This document shows positions 27,355 to 37,555 of a stretch of DNA of 64,000 nt, one piece after another. Each line of letters begins with the position of its first letter. Position 1 is the stretch's first letter. The translations under genes were made by a program, and so were the position numbers. The stretch is from Pseudomonas sp. S06B 330 (GTDB lineage Bacteria; Pseudomonadota; Gammaproteobacteria; Pseudomonadales; Pseudomonadaceae), in NCBI RefSeq assembly GCF_002845275.2, contig NZ_CP088149.1:4522501-4586500 (forward strand), given 5' to 3'. The notes below the pieces were generated by a model. That model did no database searches and was not told the DNA's origin. It saw only the letters and a list, made by a program, of their open reading frames with translations.

Positions 27355-29703
27355 TTAGAAGGTCTGGCCCAGAGAGAATTGGAACACCTGGGTATCAGCT
27401 TCATCCGGTTTCTTCACCGGCATGGCCAGGCTGAAGCTCAACGGACCGAGCGCAGTAATCCAGGTCACGCCCAGACCAACGGAGCTGGCCAGACCCGACA
27501 GACCGATGTCTTCGCAATCAGGTTTAGAACCGCAGTTGGTATCGAACACGTTACCCACATCCCAGAATACCGAAGTACGCAGCGAACGCTGGTCCTTGAC
27601 AAACGGCAGTGGGAACAACAGTTCTACACCACCCTGGACAAGGACGTTACCACCGAACGGCAGTGGATCCTGGTCCGGGTCGGCGATGGTGCCCGGGTTC
27701 TTACCATTACTTGGGGTACTGCGTGGGCCCAGGCTGCTGTCCTTGAAACCACGAACCGAGTTGAAGCCACCGGCGTAGTAGTTCTCGTAGAACGGCAGGC
27801 CCGAGGTGCCACCGAAACCATCACCATAGCCCAGCTCGGTGTGCAGGCGCACGGTGTAGTCGTTAGTGATTGGCTTGAACAGCTGACCGCGATAATCCAG
27901 CTTGAAGAACGACAGGTCGCTGCCTGGGGTGGTTGTTTCAAGCACCAGGCTCTGCGAGTGACCACGGGTAGCCAGCACACCCTTGTTCAGCGTCGACTCA
28001 GACCAGCCGGCGGACGCCTTGAAGTTCAGGTACTTGTCACCTTCTTCGTTAACGAAGTCGAAAATCTCGTCGACGGTGTACTTACCGGTCTTGATTTCGT
28101 CCTGCTGAACCGTCAGGCCGAAGGTCAGACGCGAGGTTTCGCTGATCGGGTAACCGACGCTAACACCTGCACCCAGGCTGTCGACCGCATAGCTGGCCAC
28201 GTCGACGTCAAGGTCGTCGTAGTCAGTGGTGCGATAGAAGGCGTTGTAACCCAGGCTGACGCCATCGGCCGTCCAGTAGGGGTCAACATAGCCAAAGTTG
28301 TAGCGGCTCTGGTATTCGCTGCGGGTCAGGCCCAGGGATACCTTGTTACCGGTACCGAGGAAGTTACTCTGGCTGATCGAACCACCGAGGATCAGACCGG
28401 CGCTCTGGGCAAAACCGACACTGGCGGTGATCGAGCCGGAAGCCTGCTCTTCGACGCTGTAGTTAACATCGACCTGGTCATCGGTACCCGGAACGGCCGG
28501 CGTCTCGACGTTGACTTCCTTGAAGAAGCCCAGACGCTCCAGACGGGTCTTGGACTGATCGATCAGGTAGGTCGATGCCCAGCCACCTTCCATCTGGCGC
28601 ATTTCACGGCGCAGCACTTCGTCCTCGGACTTGGTGTTACCACGGAAGTTGATACGGTTGACGTAGGCACGCTTGCCCGGATCGACAACAAACATGATGT
28701 CGACGGTGTGGTCCTGGTCGTTCGGTTGTGGCACGCCGTTGACGTTGGCGAAGGTGTAGCCTTCGTTACCCAGACGACGGGTGATCAGCTCGGAGGTGGT
28801 GGTCATCACTTTACGCGAGAAGACTTGACCCGGCTGCACCAGCATCAGCGACTTGATCTGGTCTTCCGGTACCTTGAGGTCACCGGACAGTTTCACGTCG
28901 CGAACGGTGTACTTCTCGCCTTCGTTGACGTTAACAGTGATGTAGACGTGCTTCTTGTCCGGAGTGATCGACACCTGGGTGGACGCGATGTCCATATTGA
29001 TGTAGCCGCGGTCCAGGTAGTAGGAACGCAGACGCTCCAGGTCACCGGACAGCTTCTCACGGGCATATTTGTCATCGTTCTTGAAGAACGACAGCCAGTT
29101 AGTGGTCTTCAGCTCGAACAGGCCGACCAGGTCTTCCTCTGGGAAAACCGTGTTGCCCACCACGTTGATGTGCTGGATGGCGGCAACGGTGCCTTCGTTG
29201 ATCTTGATCTTCAGGCCAACGCGGTTACGCGGCTGCGGGACGACTTCAGTGTCAACCTCGGCCGAGTAACGACCCTGGGCAACATATTGACGTTGCAGTT
29301 CGTTACGCACGCCTTCGAGGGTGGCGCGCTGGAAGATCTCGCCTTCAGACAGACCAGACTGTTTCAGACCTTTCATCAAGTCTTCAGTACTGATGGCCTT
29401 GTTGCCTTCGATCTCGATGCTCGACACCGAAGGACGTTCGACCACTGTAATGATCAGGACGTTGCCGTCACGGCCCAGTTGGATGTCCTGGAAGAAACCG
29501 GTCTTGAACAGTGCCCGGGTAGATTCCACCAGGCGACGGTCATCGGCCTCATCGCCAACGTTCAATGGCAACGCACCGAAAACGCTGCCCGCGGAAACCC
29601 GCTGCAGACCATTGACACGAATATCGGAGATGGTGAAGGACTCGGCGTGAACTTCAGCGATCATCAGTACGGCGAGAACCGCAGTTAGCAGCAGACGTTT
29701 CAT
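27355..29703 (-). CDS. bamA: outer membrane protein assembly factor BamA
   Basis: The central barrel of the BAM complex that inserts beta-barrel proteins. The start MKRLLLTAVLAVLMIAEVHA at 29703, ten bases after AAAGGA, gives 782 aa with a signal peptide cleaved near residue 20. An open extension upstream to 29895 is not conserved. Five POTRA repeats occupy about residues 22-420 (FTISDIRVNGLQRVS begins the first). The barrel follows, with the lid-lock motif VRGF in FNSVRGFKDSSLGPRS, and the protein ends in phenylalanine as outer-membrane barrels do. Confidence 0.98.
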   Translation of the reverse strand: MKRLLLTAVLAVLMIAEVHAESFTISDIRVNGLQRVSAGSVFGALPLNVGDEADDRRLVESTRALFKTGFFQDIQLGRDGNVLIITVVERPSVSSIEIEGNKAISTEDLMKGLKQSGLSEGEIFQRATLEGVRNELQRQYVAQGRYSAEVDTEVVPQPRNRVGLKIKINEGTVAAIQHINVVGNTVFPEEDLVGLFELKTTNWLSFFKNDDKYAREKLSGDLERLRSYYLDRGYINMDIASTQVSITPDKKHVYITVNVNEGEKYTVRDVKLSGDLKVPEDQIKSLMLVQPGQVFSRKVMTTTSELITRRLGNEGYTFANVNGVPQPNDQDHTVDIMFVVDPGKRAYVNRINFRGNTKSEDEVLRREMRQMEGGWASTYLIDQSKTRLERLGFFKEVNVETPAVPGTDDQVDVNYSVEEQASGSITASVGFAQSAGLILGGSISQSNFLGTGNKVSLGLTRSEYQSRYNFGYVDPYWTADGVSLGYNAFYRTTDYDDLDVDVASYAVDSLGAGVSVGYPISETSRLTFGLTVQQDEIKTGKYTVDEIFDFVNEEGDKYLNFKASAGWSESTLNKGVLATRGHSQSLVLETTTPGSDLSFFKLDYRGQLFKPITNDYTVRLHTELGYGDGFGGTSGLPFYENYYAGGFNSVRGFKDSSLGPRSTPSNGKNPGTIADPDQDPLPFGGNVLVQGGVELLFPLPFVKDQRSLRTSVFWDVGNVFDTNCGSKPDCEDIGLSGLASSVGLGVTWITALGPLSFSLAMPVKKPDEADTQVFQFSLGQTF

Positions 29704-29777
29704 GAAGTCCTTTCTTATTCCAACTGGCAATAAACGACCCGCCGCGGGACGCGACAGGTTCGCAATTGAGCGAAGCT

Positions 29778-31130
29778 TTACAGTCGACCCAAATCGTTTA
29801 TCAGGGCAAGCAACATCACCCCGACTACCAAACTGATACCGATCTGGATCCCCCAACCTTGCACCCGATCCGAAAGCGGACGACCACGCGCCCATTCGAT
29901 CAGGTAGAACAGCAAATGCCCCCCATCCAGCACTGGAATGGGCAGCAAATTAAGAACCCCCAGGCTAATGCTCAGGTAGGCGAGGAAATTCAGGAAATCC
30001 CCAACGCCGGACTGGGCTGAAGCGCCCGCCACTTTAGCAATGGTTATCGGTCCGCTCAAGTTTTTTACCGAGAGCTCGCCGAACAGCATTTTCTTCAACG
30101 ATTCGAGGGTCAGAACACTCATGTTCCAAGTCCGCGAAAGCCCTTCGCCTACAGCCTCCAACGGCCCATAGCTGACTTCTCGGAGCATGGCATCCGGCCA
30201 CTTTACTGGCTTTACGCCAGCCCCCAGATACCCGCTCGCCGACTGACCCTCGCCACGGGTGGCCAAGGTAACCGGTACATCCAGGGTCGCACCGTCGCGC
30301 TCGACCTGCAGTACAATCTTGTTACCCGCACGGCCGCGGACGGTGTCCACTACCTGCTGCCAGTCGTTGAGTGCCTTGCCATCCAGGCTCAGCAGACGAT
30401 CACCGGGCTGCAGCCCTGCGGCCTTGGCCGGTCCTTTGGGGTCCAGCTCAGCCAGCACCGGCGGCAATGCTGGACGCCAAAGACGCAAGCCTAAGGAGCG
30501 AATAGGATCAGGCTCATCGGCGCCTTTGAGCCAGTTATCCAGGGTCAACACATGCGGGCTGTCAACGGTCGCGCCCTCTTCGCGCACACTGATGTGCAAC
30601 TGACCACTTTCACCCAGGCGCCGAATCAACTGCAAATTGACGGCGGACCAACCGCTGGTCGCCTTGCCATCAATGGAAACAATTTCCTGGCCAGCTTTCA
30701 GGCCTGCGGCCTCGGCCACGCTGCCAGCCTCGACCGCGCCAATGACCGGACGTTCCTGCTGAGTGCCGACCATTGCCAGCACCCAGAAAAACAGGATGGC
30801 TAAGAGAAAGTTGGCCACGGGCCCCGCAGCGACGATCGCAATGCGCTGGCGCACCGATTTGCGATTGAACGATTGCTCAACCTGATCAAGCGGCACTTCA
30901 CCTTCACGCTCATCAAGCATCTTGACGTAGCCACCCAACGGGATGGCTGCCACCACGAACTCGGTGCCGTGGCGGTCGTGCCAACGCAGCAATGGCATGC
31001 CAAAGCCGACGGAAAAACGTAGAACCTTGACGCCGCAACGCCGGGCCACCCAGAAGTGACCGAATTCGTGAAAGGTGACCAGCACACCCAATGCCACCAG
31101 GGTGCCGATAATCATGTAGAGCGCACTCAT
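29778..31130 (-). CDS. rseP: RIP metalloprotease RseP
   Basis: The inner-membrane site-2 protease that cleaves anti-sigma factors, here MucA-type, to release sigma E/AlgU under envelope stress. 450 aa. The zinc motif HEFGH is at residues 21-25 in the first transmembrane segment; two PDZ domains follow (GSVAEAAGLKAGQEIVSIDG and GPAKAAGLQPGDRLLSLDG). The third metal ligand is in NLLPIPVLDGGH, and a last membrane segment ends the protein. Located between dxr and bamA, the usual order. Confidence 0.97.
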   Translation of the reverse strand: MSALYMIIGTLVALGVLVTFHEFGHFWVARRCGVKVLRFSVGFGMPLLRWHDRHGTEFVVAAIPLGGYVKMLDEREGEVPLDQVEQSFNRKSVRQRIAIVAAGPVANFLLAILFFWVLAMVGTQQERPVIGAVEAGSVAEAAGLKAGQEIVSIDGKATSGWSAVNLQLIRRLGESGQLHISVREEGATVDSPHVLTLDNWLKGADEPDPIRSLGLRLWRPALPPVLAELDPKGPAKAAGLQPGDRLLSLDGKALNDWQQVVDTVRGRAGNKIVLQVERDGATLDVPVTLATRGEGQSASGYLGAGVKPVKWPDAMLREVSYGPLEAVGEGLSRTWNMSVLTLESLKKMLFGELSVKNLSGPITIAKVAGASAQSGVGDFLNFLAYLSISLGVLNLLPIPVLDGGHLLFYLIEWARGRPLSDRVQGWGIQIGISLVVGVMLLALINDLGRL

Positions 31131-31172
31131 ATCTTTCTCCGAATGACGTTCAGCCCAGCCAGGCGCCCAGCC

Positions 31173-32363
31173 TCAGCGCCCGTGATGGTTCAACCACTGC
31201 CCGGCCAACTGCCGGGCACGCTGATCGGCATTAAACACCGCGTCAAGCGTCTGCACTGCCACGACCGGTTCCTGGTCGAGCACAGTCTCGATCATACTCG
31301 CGATCTCCGGGAAGCGAATCCGCCGCTGGAGAAATGCCTCCACCGCCACTTCGTTTGCCGCATTGAGCATCGCTGGCGCACTGTTGCCGGCTTCGGCAGC
31401 CTGACGCGCCAAACGCAGACACGGGAACCGCTGCTCATCGGGCGCCTGAAAGTCCAGACGGGCAATCGCAAACAGATCGAGCGGCGCAACGCCGGAATCG
31501 ATCCTTTGCGGCCATGCCAGGGCATTGGCAATCGGCGTGCGCATGTCCGGATTACCCAGCTGGGCCAATACCGAACCATCGACATAATCGACCAGCGAGT
31601 GAATCACACTCTGCGGATGCACAACCACCTCGACCTGACTTGGGCGCGCATCGAACAACCAGCAGGCTTCGATGAGCTCAAGGCCCTTGTTCATCATACT
31701 GGCCGAGTCGACTGAGATTTTGCGACCCATGGACCAGTTCGGATGCGCACAGGCCTGCTCCGGACTGACCTCAGCCAGATCGGCCAACGGCGTTTCGCGA
31801 AACGGTCCACCGGAGGCTGTGAGCAAGATACGTCGCACACCTACCTGCGACAGGCCACGGGCATAATCGCCGGGCAGACACTGGAAGATTGCGTTGTGCT
31901 CGCTGTCGATCGGCAGCAGTACGGCACCGCTGCGCTGCACGGCCTGCATAAACAGGGCGCCAGACATGACCAGCGCCTCTTTATTGGCCAACAGCACCTT
32001 CTTGCCCGCCTCAACCGCCGCCAGGGTCGGGCGCAAACCCGCCGCGCCGACAATCGCGGCCATCACGGCATCGACCTCAGAGGCTGCCGCCACCTGGCAC
32101 AATCCGGCCTCGCCTTCGAGTACTTCGGTGGCCGAGCCTGCAGCTAGCAGACCTGCACGCAACTGCACGGCCGCCTCAGCCGACGGCACCACGGCAAACA
32201 CCGGCGAATGGCGCAGGCACAGCGCCAGCAACTGCTCCAGCCGCGAGTAACCGCTCAGGGCGAACACCTGATAACGCTCGGGATGACGGGCAATCACATC
32301 CAGGGTGCTCATACCAATGGAACCGGTTGCACCCAATACGGTAATTCGCTGCACGCTGCTCAC
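31173..32363 (-). CDS. dxr: 1-deoxy-D-xylulose 5-phosphate reductoisomerase
   Basis: Second and committed step of the MEP pathway, making MEP with NADPH; the target of fosmidomycin. 396 aa. The NADPH-binding loop [14 protein letters not shown] opens the protein. The metal and substrate motif [13 protein letters not shown] and the flexible loop [11 protein letters not shown] are intact. The start overlaps the cdsA stop by four bases. With ispD and ispF, this makes three MEP genes in the window. Confidence 0.98.
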   Translation of the reverse strand: MSSVQRITVLGATGSIGMSTLDVIARHPERYQVFALSGYSRLEQLLALCLRHSPVFAVVPSAEAAVQLRAGLLAAGSATEVLEGEAGLCQVAAASEVDAVMAAIVGAAGLRPTLAAVEAGKKVLLANKEALVMSGALFMQAVQRSGAVLLPIDSEHNAIFQCLPGDYARGLSQVGVRRILLTASGGPFRETPLADLAEVSPEQACAHPNWSMGRKISVDSASMMNKGLELIEACWLFDARPSQVEVVVHPQSVIHSLVDYVDGSVLAQLGNPDMRTPIANALAWPQRIDSGVAPLDLFAIARLDFQAPDEQRFPCLRLARQAAEAGNSAPAMLNAANEVAVEAFLQRRIRFPEIASMIETVLDQEPVVAVQTLDAVFNADQRARQLAGQWLNHHGR

Positions 32364-33175
32364 ATCACGCCCCAGTTGGCTGCCCAGAGCAGCACAGCAA
32401 ACAACGGTATGGCAGCGGTCAGGCTGTCGATACGGTCCAGCACACCACCGTGGCCAGGCAGCAGATTACTACTGTCCTTGATCCCGGAACGGCGCTTGAA
32501 CATGCTTTCAGTCAGGTCACCGACCACCGACACCAGCACCACTACCGCAGCACCTAACAGGCCCAGCAGCAGCTCTGCGACACTCCAATCACGATTCAGG
32601 CCAACCACCAGGGTAATCACCAAGCTCAGTGCCAGGCCGCCGTAGACGCCCTCCCAGCTCTTACCAGGGCTCACCTGTGGTGCCAGCTTGCGCTTGCCGA
32701 AGGCCCGCCCGGAGAAGTACGCACCGATATCAGCCCCCCAGACCAGCACCATGACTGCCATGATCAACCAATTACCCAGCGGCCAGTGCTTGAGCAGCAC
32801 CAGGCCTTGCCAGGCAGGCAACAGGATCAGCAGACCGATCAGTAAACGGCAGGCGACGCTGGACCAGAGTTCGCTGGTACGCGGATACGTCAGCACCAAC
32901 CAGGTCGCCACTCCCCACCACAACACCGACGCGCCGAGCACCCAAGGCGCCAGGTCCGGCATAAGGTAGAGCAGCATCAGCAGCCCGGCCACTACAGCGG
33001 CATAGGCTACACGCACGGTTTGCGCCACCAGGCCCGCCAGGCGTGCCCATTCCCAGGCACCAAGAGTGACCACCAGACCGATGAACAGAGCGAAATCGCC
33101 GCCATCGAGCAAGAAGAAGCCACCCAGGGCGATCGGCAACAGAATCAGCGCAGTGATGATGCGTTGTTTAAGCAT
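32360..33175 (-). CDS. cdsA: phosphatidate cytidylyltransferase
   Basis: Makes CDP-diacylglycerol, the branch point for all phospholipids in the cell. 271 aa, a polytopic inner-membrane protein with several hydrophobic segments starting at residue 6. The family signature near the C-terminus, [20 protein letters not shown] followed by the [14 protein letters not shown] part, is complete. Its ATG shares one base with the uppS stop (TAATG), so translation is coupled. Confidence 0.97.
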   Translation of the reverse strand: MLKQRIITALILLPIALGGFFLLDGGDFALFIGLVVTLGAWEWARLAGLVAQTVRVAYAAVVAGLLMLLYLMPDLAPWVLGASVLWWGVATWLVLTYPRTSELWSSVACRLLIGLLILLPAWQGLVLLKHWPLGNWLIMAVMVLVWGADIGAYFSGRAFGKRKLAPQVSPGKSWEGVYGGLALSLVITLVVGLNRDWSVAELLLGLLGAAVVVLVSVVGDLTESMFKRRSGIKDSSNLLPGHGGVLDRIDSLTAAIPLFAVLLWAANWGVM

Positions 33176-33930
33176 TAAGCACGGGCTCCAGCTTCGACCT
33201 GCTCGCTGGTTTTACCGAAGCGGCGCTGGCGCGAAGCGTAATCGGCCAGCGCTGTGCGCATGGCCTCGTGTTTGAAGTCCGGCCAGAACAGGTCGGAGAA
33301 GTACAACTCGGCGTAGGCCAGCTGCCACAGCAGGAAGTTGCTGATGCGGTGCTCGCCACCGGTACGGATGCACAGATCGGGCAACGGCAGGTCACCTGTT
33401 GCCAGGCAGGTCTGCAGCAGCTCGGGGGTGATGTCGTCCGGACGCAGGTGGCCGGCCTGAACTTCGCGCGCCAGGCGTTGGGCGGCCTGAGCGATATCCC
33501 ACTGGCCACCATAATTGGCAGCGATTTGCAGGATGAAACGATTGCTACCAGCCGTCAGCGCCTCGGCCTCACGCATGGAGGCCTGCAGCTCAGGGTGGAA
33601 GCGTGAGCGATCGCCGATGATGCGCAGGCTGATGTTGTTGTCATTGAGGCGCTTGGCCTCGCGGCGCAGGGCCGACAAGAACAACTCCATCAGGGCACCG
33701 ACCTCTTCAGCCGGTCGCTGCCAGTTCTCACTGGAGAAGGCGAACAGGGTCAAGACTTCGACCTTGGCCTCAGCACACACCTCGATGACCGCGCGCACAG
33801 CGTCGACGCCAGCCTTGTGCCCGGCAACACCGGGCAACAGGCGCTTCTTCGCCCAGCGATTATTCCCATCCATGATGATCGCGACATGGCGCGGCACCGA
33901 TGGGGACACACCCTGTTTGGTCTTTTCCAT
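33175..33930 (-). CDS. uppS: undecaprenyl diphosphate synthase
   Basis: Makes the C55 lipid carrier for peptidoglycan and O-antigen by cis-prenyl condensation. 251 aa. The catalytic Asp21 is in HVAIIMDGNNRWAKKR, and the FSSENW and RTGGEHRISNFLLWQ motifs are intact. The ispU/uppS-cdsA-dxr-rseP-bamA series is a classical conserved envelope cluster. Confidence 0.98.
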   Translation of the reverse strand: MEKTKQGVSPSVPRHVAIIMDGNNRWAKKRLLPGVAGHKAGVDAVRAVIEVCAEAKVEVLTLFAFSSENWQRPAEEVGALMELFLSALRREAKRLNDNNISLRIIGDRSRFHPELQASMREAEALTAGSNRFILQIAANYGGQWDIAQAAQRLAREVQAGHLRPDDITPELLQTCLATGDLPLPDLCIRTGGEHRISNFLLWQLAYAELYFSDLFWPDFKHEAMRTALADYASRQRRFGKTSEQVEAGARA

Positions 33931-33948
33931 TAAAAAAAGTCCCGACCC

Positions 33949-34506
33949 TTAAACGGCCATCAGGTCCTTTTCTTTCTGCTTGACGGCAACTTCGATCTCG
34001 GCCACGAACTTGTCAGTCAGCTTCTGGATTTCGTCGGCCGCACGGCGCTCGTCGTCTTCGCTGATTTCCTTCTCCTTGACCAGATCCTTGAGCTGGCTCA
34101 ACGCATCACGACGGATATTGCGCACGGCAATACGACCATCTTCAGCGGCATCACGAGCCTGCTTGGTGAAGCCCTTACGGGTTTCTTCGGTCAAAGCTGG
34201 CATAGTAATCAACAGCAACTCGCCGAGGTTGGTCGGGTTGAGGTTCAGACCTGCACTGCCAATAGCCTTGTCTACTGCACCCAGCATATTGCGCTCAAAC
34301 GCCACGACCTGCAGGGTACGGGCATCTTTCACGGTGATGTTGGCCACTTGCTTGATCGGCGTGTCGGCACCGTAGTAAGGCACCATGACGCCTTCCAGAA
34401 CGCTAGGATGCGCCTGACCGGTACGAATTCGGCTGAATGCGTGCGCCAGGGACTCCAGCGACTTCTGCATGCGCTCTTGCGCGTCCTTCTTGATTTCGTT
34501 GATCAT
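33949..34506 (-). CDS. frr: ribosome recycling factor
   Basis: Splits post-termination ribosomes together with EF-G. 185 aa, the universal length. [20 protein letters not shown] begins the long three-helix bundle, and the hinge domain with the [19 protein letters not shown] segment is present. Its ATG overlaps the pyrH stop by four bases (ATGA). Confidence 0.98.
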   Translation of the reverse strand: MINEIKKDAQERMQKSLESLAHAFSRIRTGQAHPSVLEGVMVPYYGADTPIKQVANITVKDARTLQVVAFERNMLGAVDKAIGSAGLNLNPTNLGELLLITMPALTEETRKGFTKQARDAAEDGRIAVRNIRRDALSQLKDLVKEKEISEDDERRAADEIQKLTDKFVAEIEVAVKQKEKDLMAV

Positions 34507-35246
34507 TTTTGAACTTCCTCGATCAGAGTTCCTTCAGCGCCGCCATGCACGATGTTCAGCAGGGCGCCGGGCTTGTTCATGTTGAAGACGCGCAGCGGCA
34601 TCTTGTGGTCGCGGCACAGGCAAATTGCCGTCAGGTCCATCACGCCCAGCTTGCGATCCAGCACTTCATCGTAGGTCAGATGATCGAACTTCTCGGCATG
34701 CGGGTCTTTGAATGGATCTGCAGTGTATACACCATCGACCTTGGTTGCCTTCAATACCACGTCGGCATCGATTTCGATGGCACGCAGGCAAGCGGCGGAG
34801 TCGGTGGTGAAGAACGGGTTGCCAGTACCGGCAGCGAAGATTACGACTTCTTTGGCGTTCAAGTGGCGCATGGCTTTGCGACGATCGTAGTGATCGGTCA
34901 CACCTACCATGGAAATAGCCGACATGACGATAGCGGTGATGTTCGCGCGCTCCAGGGCATCACGCATGGCCAGGCCATTCATTACCGTGGCCAGCATGCC
35001 CATGTGGTCACCGGTGACGCGATCCATGCCAGCCGCGCTGAGCGCCGCACCACGGAACAGGTTACCACCACCGATCACCAGGCCTACCTGAACACCAATA
35101 CCGACCAGTTGGCCGACTTCCAGCGCCATGCGATCCAGGACCTTGGGGTCGATCCCGAACTCTTCCGAGCCCATCAGGGCCTCGCCGCTAAGTTTGAGTA
35201 GAATGCGTTTATAGCGAGCTTGATAGCCACTGCTCTGCTGAGCCAT
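34503..35246 (-). CDS. pyrH: UMP kinase
   Basis: Phosphorylates UMP to UDP; a hexameric amino-acid-kinase-family enzyme that is allosterically controlled by UTP and GTP in relatives. 247 aa. The phosphate-binding [10 protein letters not shown] and GGGNLFRG motifs and the [12 protein letters not shown] / [12 protein letters not shown] segments are clear. A 180-bp gap with a hairpin separates it from tsf upstream, so it may have its own promoter. Confidence 0.97.
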   Translation of the reverse strand: MAQQSSGYQARYKRILLKLSGEALMGSEEFGIDPKVLDRMALEVGQLVGIGVQVGLVIGGGNLFRGAALSAAGMDRVTGDHMGMLATVMNGLAMRDALERANITAIVMSAISMVGVTDHYDRRKAMRHLNAKEVVIFAAGTGNPFFTTDSAACLRAIEIDADVVLKATKVDGVYTADPFKDPHAEKFDHLTYDEVLDRKLGVMDLTAICLCRDHKMPLRVFNMNKPGALLNIVHGGAEGTLIEEVQK

Positions 35247-35371
35247 TGCGAATCTCTCCTGCGGCGTTTGTAAAAATCTGGCGGGCTGTTTTCAGCCTGC
35301 GCGTAACTCTAAGCGTGGCGCAGCTACTGCGCCAGCGAAAGGCAGTCTTGTAAACCGCTCCCGCTTTGACA

Positions 35372-35403
35372 AAGAGGCTGCGCGCGTGAGCGGGCAGCCT
35401 CTT
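35372..35403 (-). terminator. terminator-like hairpin after tsf
   Basis: AAGAGGCTGC / GCAGCCTCTT, a perfect 10-bp stem with a 12-base loop, starts 25 bases after the tsf stop. Only a short T run follows on the minus strand, so termination may be partial. Confidence 0.65.
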
Positions 35404-35427
35404 CGGGGCGACAGATGTAAGTCTGTC

Positions 35428-36291
35428 TTACTGCTTGGCAGCAGCCAGCTGAGCGGCAACTTCTTCAGCGAAGTTGTCGACTGGCTTCTCGATGCCTTCG
35501 CCTACTTTGAAGTAGGTGAAGGAAACGATTTCAGCGCCGGCTTTCTTGGCCAGTTCGCCGACCTTGATTTCCGGGTTCATGACGAAGGCTTGCTCGACCA
35601 GCGAAGCTTCAGCCAGGAACTTCTTGATACGACCGTCGATCATGTTGGCGACGATGTTCTCAGGCTTGCCCTTCATCTTCTCTTCGTTCAGCTGCATGAA
35701 TACAGCCTTCTCGCGCTCGATTGCTTCAGCGGAGACTTCCGATGGATTCAGGAACTCTGGGTTGCTGGCAGCCACGTGCATGGCGATTTCTTTGGCCAGC
35801 TGGACGTCGCCGCCCTTCAGGACAACAGCAACACCGATCTTGTTACCGTGCAGGTAGGTACCGACAACGTCGCCTTCAACGCGCACCAGGCGACGGATGT
35901 TGACGTTCTCACCAACCTTGGCAACCAGGGCTTCACGAGCGCCTTCTTGAGCGGCGATCAGCGGAGCGGCATCGGTCAGCTTTTCAGCGAAGGCTTTTTC
36001 AACGCTGGCGTTGACGAAGTTTTTGAAGTCGTCTTGCAGAGCCAGGAAGTCGGTCTGCGAGTTCACTTCCAGCAGGACGGCGGATTTGTCGTCAGCTTTG
36101 ATAGCGATAGCGCCTTCAGCGGCAACGTTGCCAGCCTTTTTAGCGGCCTTGATGGCGCCCGAAGCACGCATGTCATCAATGGCTTTTTCGATGTCGCCGC
36201 CAGCCTTTTCCAAGGCCTTCTTGCAATCCATCATGCCTTCGCCAGTACGCTCACGCAGTTCTTTGACCAGCGCTGCAGTAATTGCTGCCAT
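35428..36291 (-). CDS. tsf: translation elongation factor Ts
   Basis: Nucleotide exchange factor for EF-Tu. 287 aa. The N-terminal UBA-like domain (LVKELRERTGEGMMDCKKALEKA), the TDFLA contact motif (NSQTDFLALQ, about residue 77) and the dimerisation and coiled-coil regions are all recognisable. Downstream of rpsB on the same strand, the near-universal rpsB-tsf order, though here a strong hairpin with T-tract lies between them. Confidence 0.98.
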   Translation of the reverse strand: MAAITAALVKELRERTGEGMMDCKKALEKAGGDIEKAIDDMRASGAIKAAKKAGNVAAEGAIAIKADDKSAVLLEVNSQTDFLALQDDFKNFVNASVEKAFAEKLTDAAPLIAAQEGAREALVAKVGENVNIRRLVRVEGDVVGTYLHGNKIGVAVVLKGGDVQLAKEIAMHVAASNPEFLNPSEVSAEAIEREKAVFMQLNEEKMKGKPENIVANMIDGRIKKFLAEASLVEQAFVMNPEIKVGELAKKAGAEIVSFTYFKVGEGIEKPVDNFAEEVAAQLAAAKQ

Positions 36292-36426
36292 TTCAAATTC
36301 CTCTTGGATAGGTTTTCAACCATTCCACCCGATACTTGACGGGCGTTCAATTCTGTAAATCCACTCACCAGCACTCATGCGGTAACAAGGTTGCAACGGC
36401 GATGCTGACAAGAGGATTTCAAGGTG

Positions 36427-36455
36427 GCAAAAAGGGGGCCTAGCCCCCTTTTTGC
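36427..36455 (-). terminator. intrinsic terminator/attenuator between rpsB and tsf
   Basis: GCAAAAAGGGGGC-cta-GCCCCCTTTTTGC is a fully symmetrical 13-bp stem with a T-tract on either strand, 26 bases after the rpsB stop. In related bacteria this kind of structure lowers tsf relative to rpsB expression. Confidence 0.85.
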
Positions 36456-36480
36456 GTGCCGAGTAGACGCCAGGCGTCAA

Positions 36481-37215
36481 TTACTCAGCAGCTGGTGCGG
36501 CTTCTTCAGCGTAAACTTCAGTGCCGCCGGCAACGTTGTTGCGGCCACGGATAACGGCGTCAGCCATCGAACCCATGTACAGCTGGATAGCGCGGATGGC
36601 GTCATCGTTACCTGGGATGATGTAGTCAACGCCTTCTGGGCTGCTGTTGGTATCGACAACGCCGATGACCGGGATGCCCAGCTTGTTGGCTTCGGTGATA
36701 GCGATGCGCTCGTGGTCAACGTCGATCACGAACAGGGCATCAGGCAGGCCGCCCATGTCCTTGATACCACCCAGGCTGCGATCCAGTTTTTCCAGATCAC
36801 GGGAGCGCATCAGGGCTTCTTTCTTGGTCAGCTTGGCGAAAGTGCCATCTTCGGCCTGAGTTTCCAGGTCGCGCAGACGCTTGATCGAAGCACGGATGGT
36901 TTTGTAGTTGGTCAGCATGCCGCCCAACCAGCGGTGATCGACGTACGGCGAACCGCAACGTGCTGCTTCTTCAGCAACGATCTTGCCAGCGGAACGCTTG
37001 GTGCCGACGAACAGAATCTTGTTTTTGCCCTGGGCCAGACGCTCGACGAAAGTCAGTGCGTCGTTGAACATTGGCAGGGTTTTTTCAAGGTTGATGATGT
37101 GAATCTTGTTGCGCGCGCCGAAAATGTACTTACCCATTTTCGGATTCCAGTAACGGGTTTGGTGACCGAAGTGCACACCGGCCTTCAGCATATCGCGCAT
37201 GTTGACTTGGGACAT
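36481..37215 (-). CDS. rpsB: 30S ribosomal protein S2
   Basis: A small-subunit ribosomal protein. The start [19 protein letters not shown] at 37215, preceded by AAGGA, gives 244 aa; an ATG 28 codons upstream falls in the leader. The signature segments [19 protein letters not shown] and [25 protein letters not shown] are present. The C-terminus is short and alanine-rich. Confidence 0.98.
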   Translation of the reverse strand: MSQVNMRDMLKAGVHFGHQTRYWNPKMGKYIFGARNKIHIINLEKTLPMFNDALTFVERLAQGKNKILFVGTKRSAGKIVAEEAARCGSPYVDHRWLGGMLTNYKTIRASIKRLRDLETQAEDGTFAKLTKKEALMRSRDLEKLDRSLGGIKDMGGLPDALFVIDVDHERIAITEANKLGIPVIGVVDTNSSPEGVDYIIPGNDDAIRAIQLYMGSMADAVIRGRNNVAGGTEVYAEEAAPAAE

Positions 37216-37364
37216 GATAGTTCCTTGATAAGTCGGGTTGGGCCTCCACGTATCCCAATGACCAACCCAGGATCCGTAGATCCAAGGCACCCAGGTCATC
37301 GTGTCGACACGTGTGTGGGTTTAAGCTTTCGGGGCTATCCCCGCAAAGCGGCGCATTTTATATC
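37216..37364 (-). promoter_or_regulatory. rpsB promoter and mRNA leader
   Basis: A -10-like TATAAA on the minus strand (37362-37357) gives a leader of about 135 nt. The leader has several short inverted repeats, such as GGGGATAGCCCC and the self-complementary CGTGTCGACACG (37308-37319 region). In enterobacteria S2 represses its own mRNA through the leader; a similar role here is inferred. No good -35 was found. Confidence 0.45.
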
Positions 37365-37444
37365 ACACAAGCGCAGCAAACGGAACCTGAATTAGCATCG
37401 CCCGTCAGCAGCTTTTGCGCCGCTTCTATAATCGCGCCAGAATG

Positions 37445-37458
37445 CCTCTATATAGAGG
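37445..37458. promoter_or_regulatory. perfect 14-bp palindrome between rpsB and map
   Basis: CCTCTATATAGAGG is self-complementary over 14 bases. It sits about 40 bp upstream of the proposed map -10 and about 80 bp upstream of the rpsB -10, in the shared divergent control region. It looks like a dimeric repressor site; no regulator is known to me for it. Confidence 0.45.
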
Positions 37459-37496
37459 TTGTATCAATGCCATAGCCGCCGGAGCAGGCGCTGCTC

Positions 37497-37505
37497 TGAT
37501 AGAAT
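37497..37505 (+). promoter_or_regulatory. extended -10 promoter element for map
   Basis: TGATAGAAT, the same extended -10 seen before fdxA, places transcription start near 37512 and gives map a leader of about 44 nt. Confidence 0.45.
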
Positions 37506-37555
37506 CCGGCCTTTCCCTGTTTATTTGCGCATCAATGCGCCGTAGAGAGCCTGCA

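Noticed and set aside
27262..29688. An 808-codon open frame on the plus strand opposite bamA
   Set aside because: The minus strand encodes a complete BamA; the antisense product is low in recognisable structure and has no ribosome binding site support.
29704..29895. An N-terminal extension of bamA
   Set aside because: It would place 64 residues ahead of a clear signal peptide and overlap the end of rseP.
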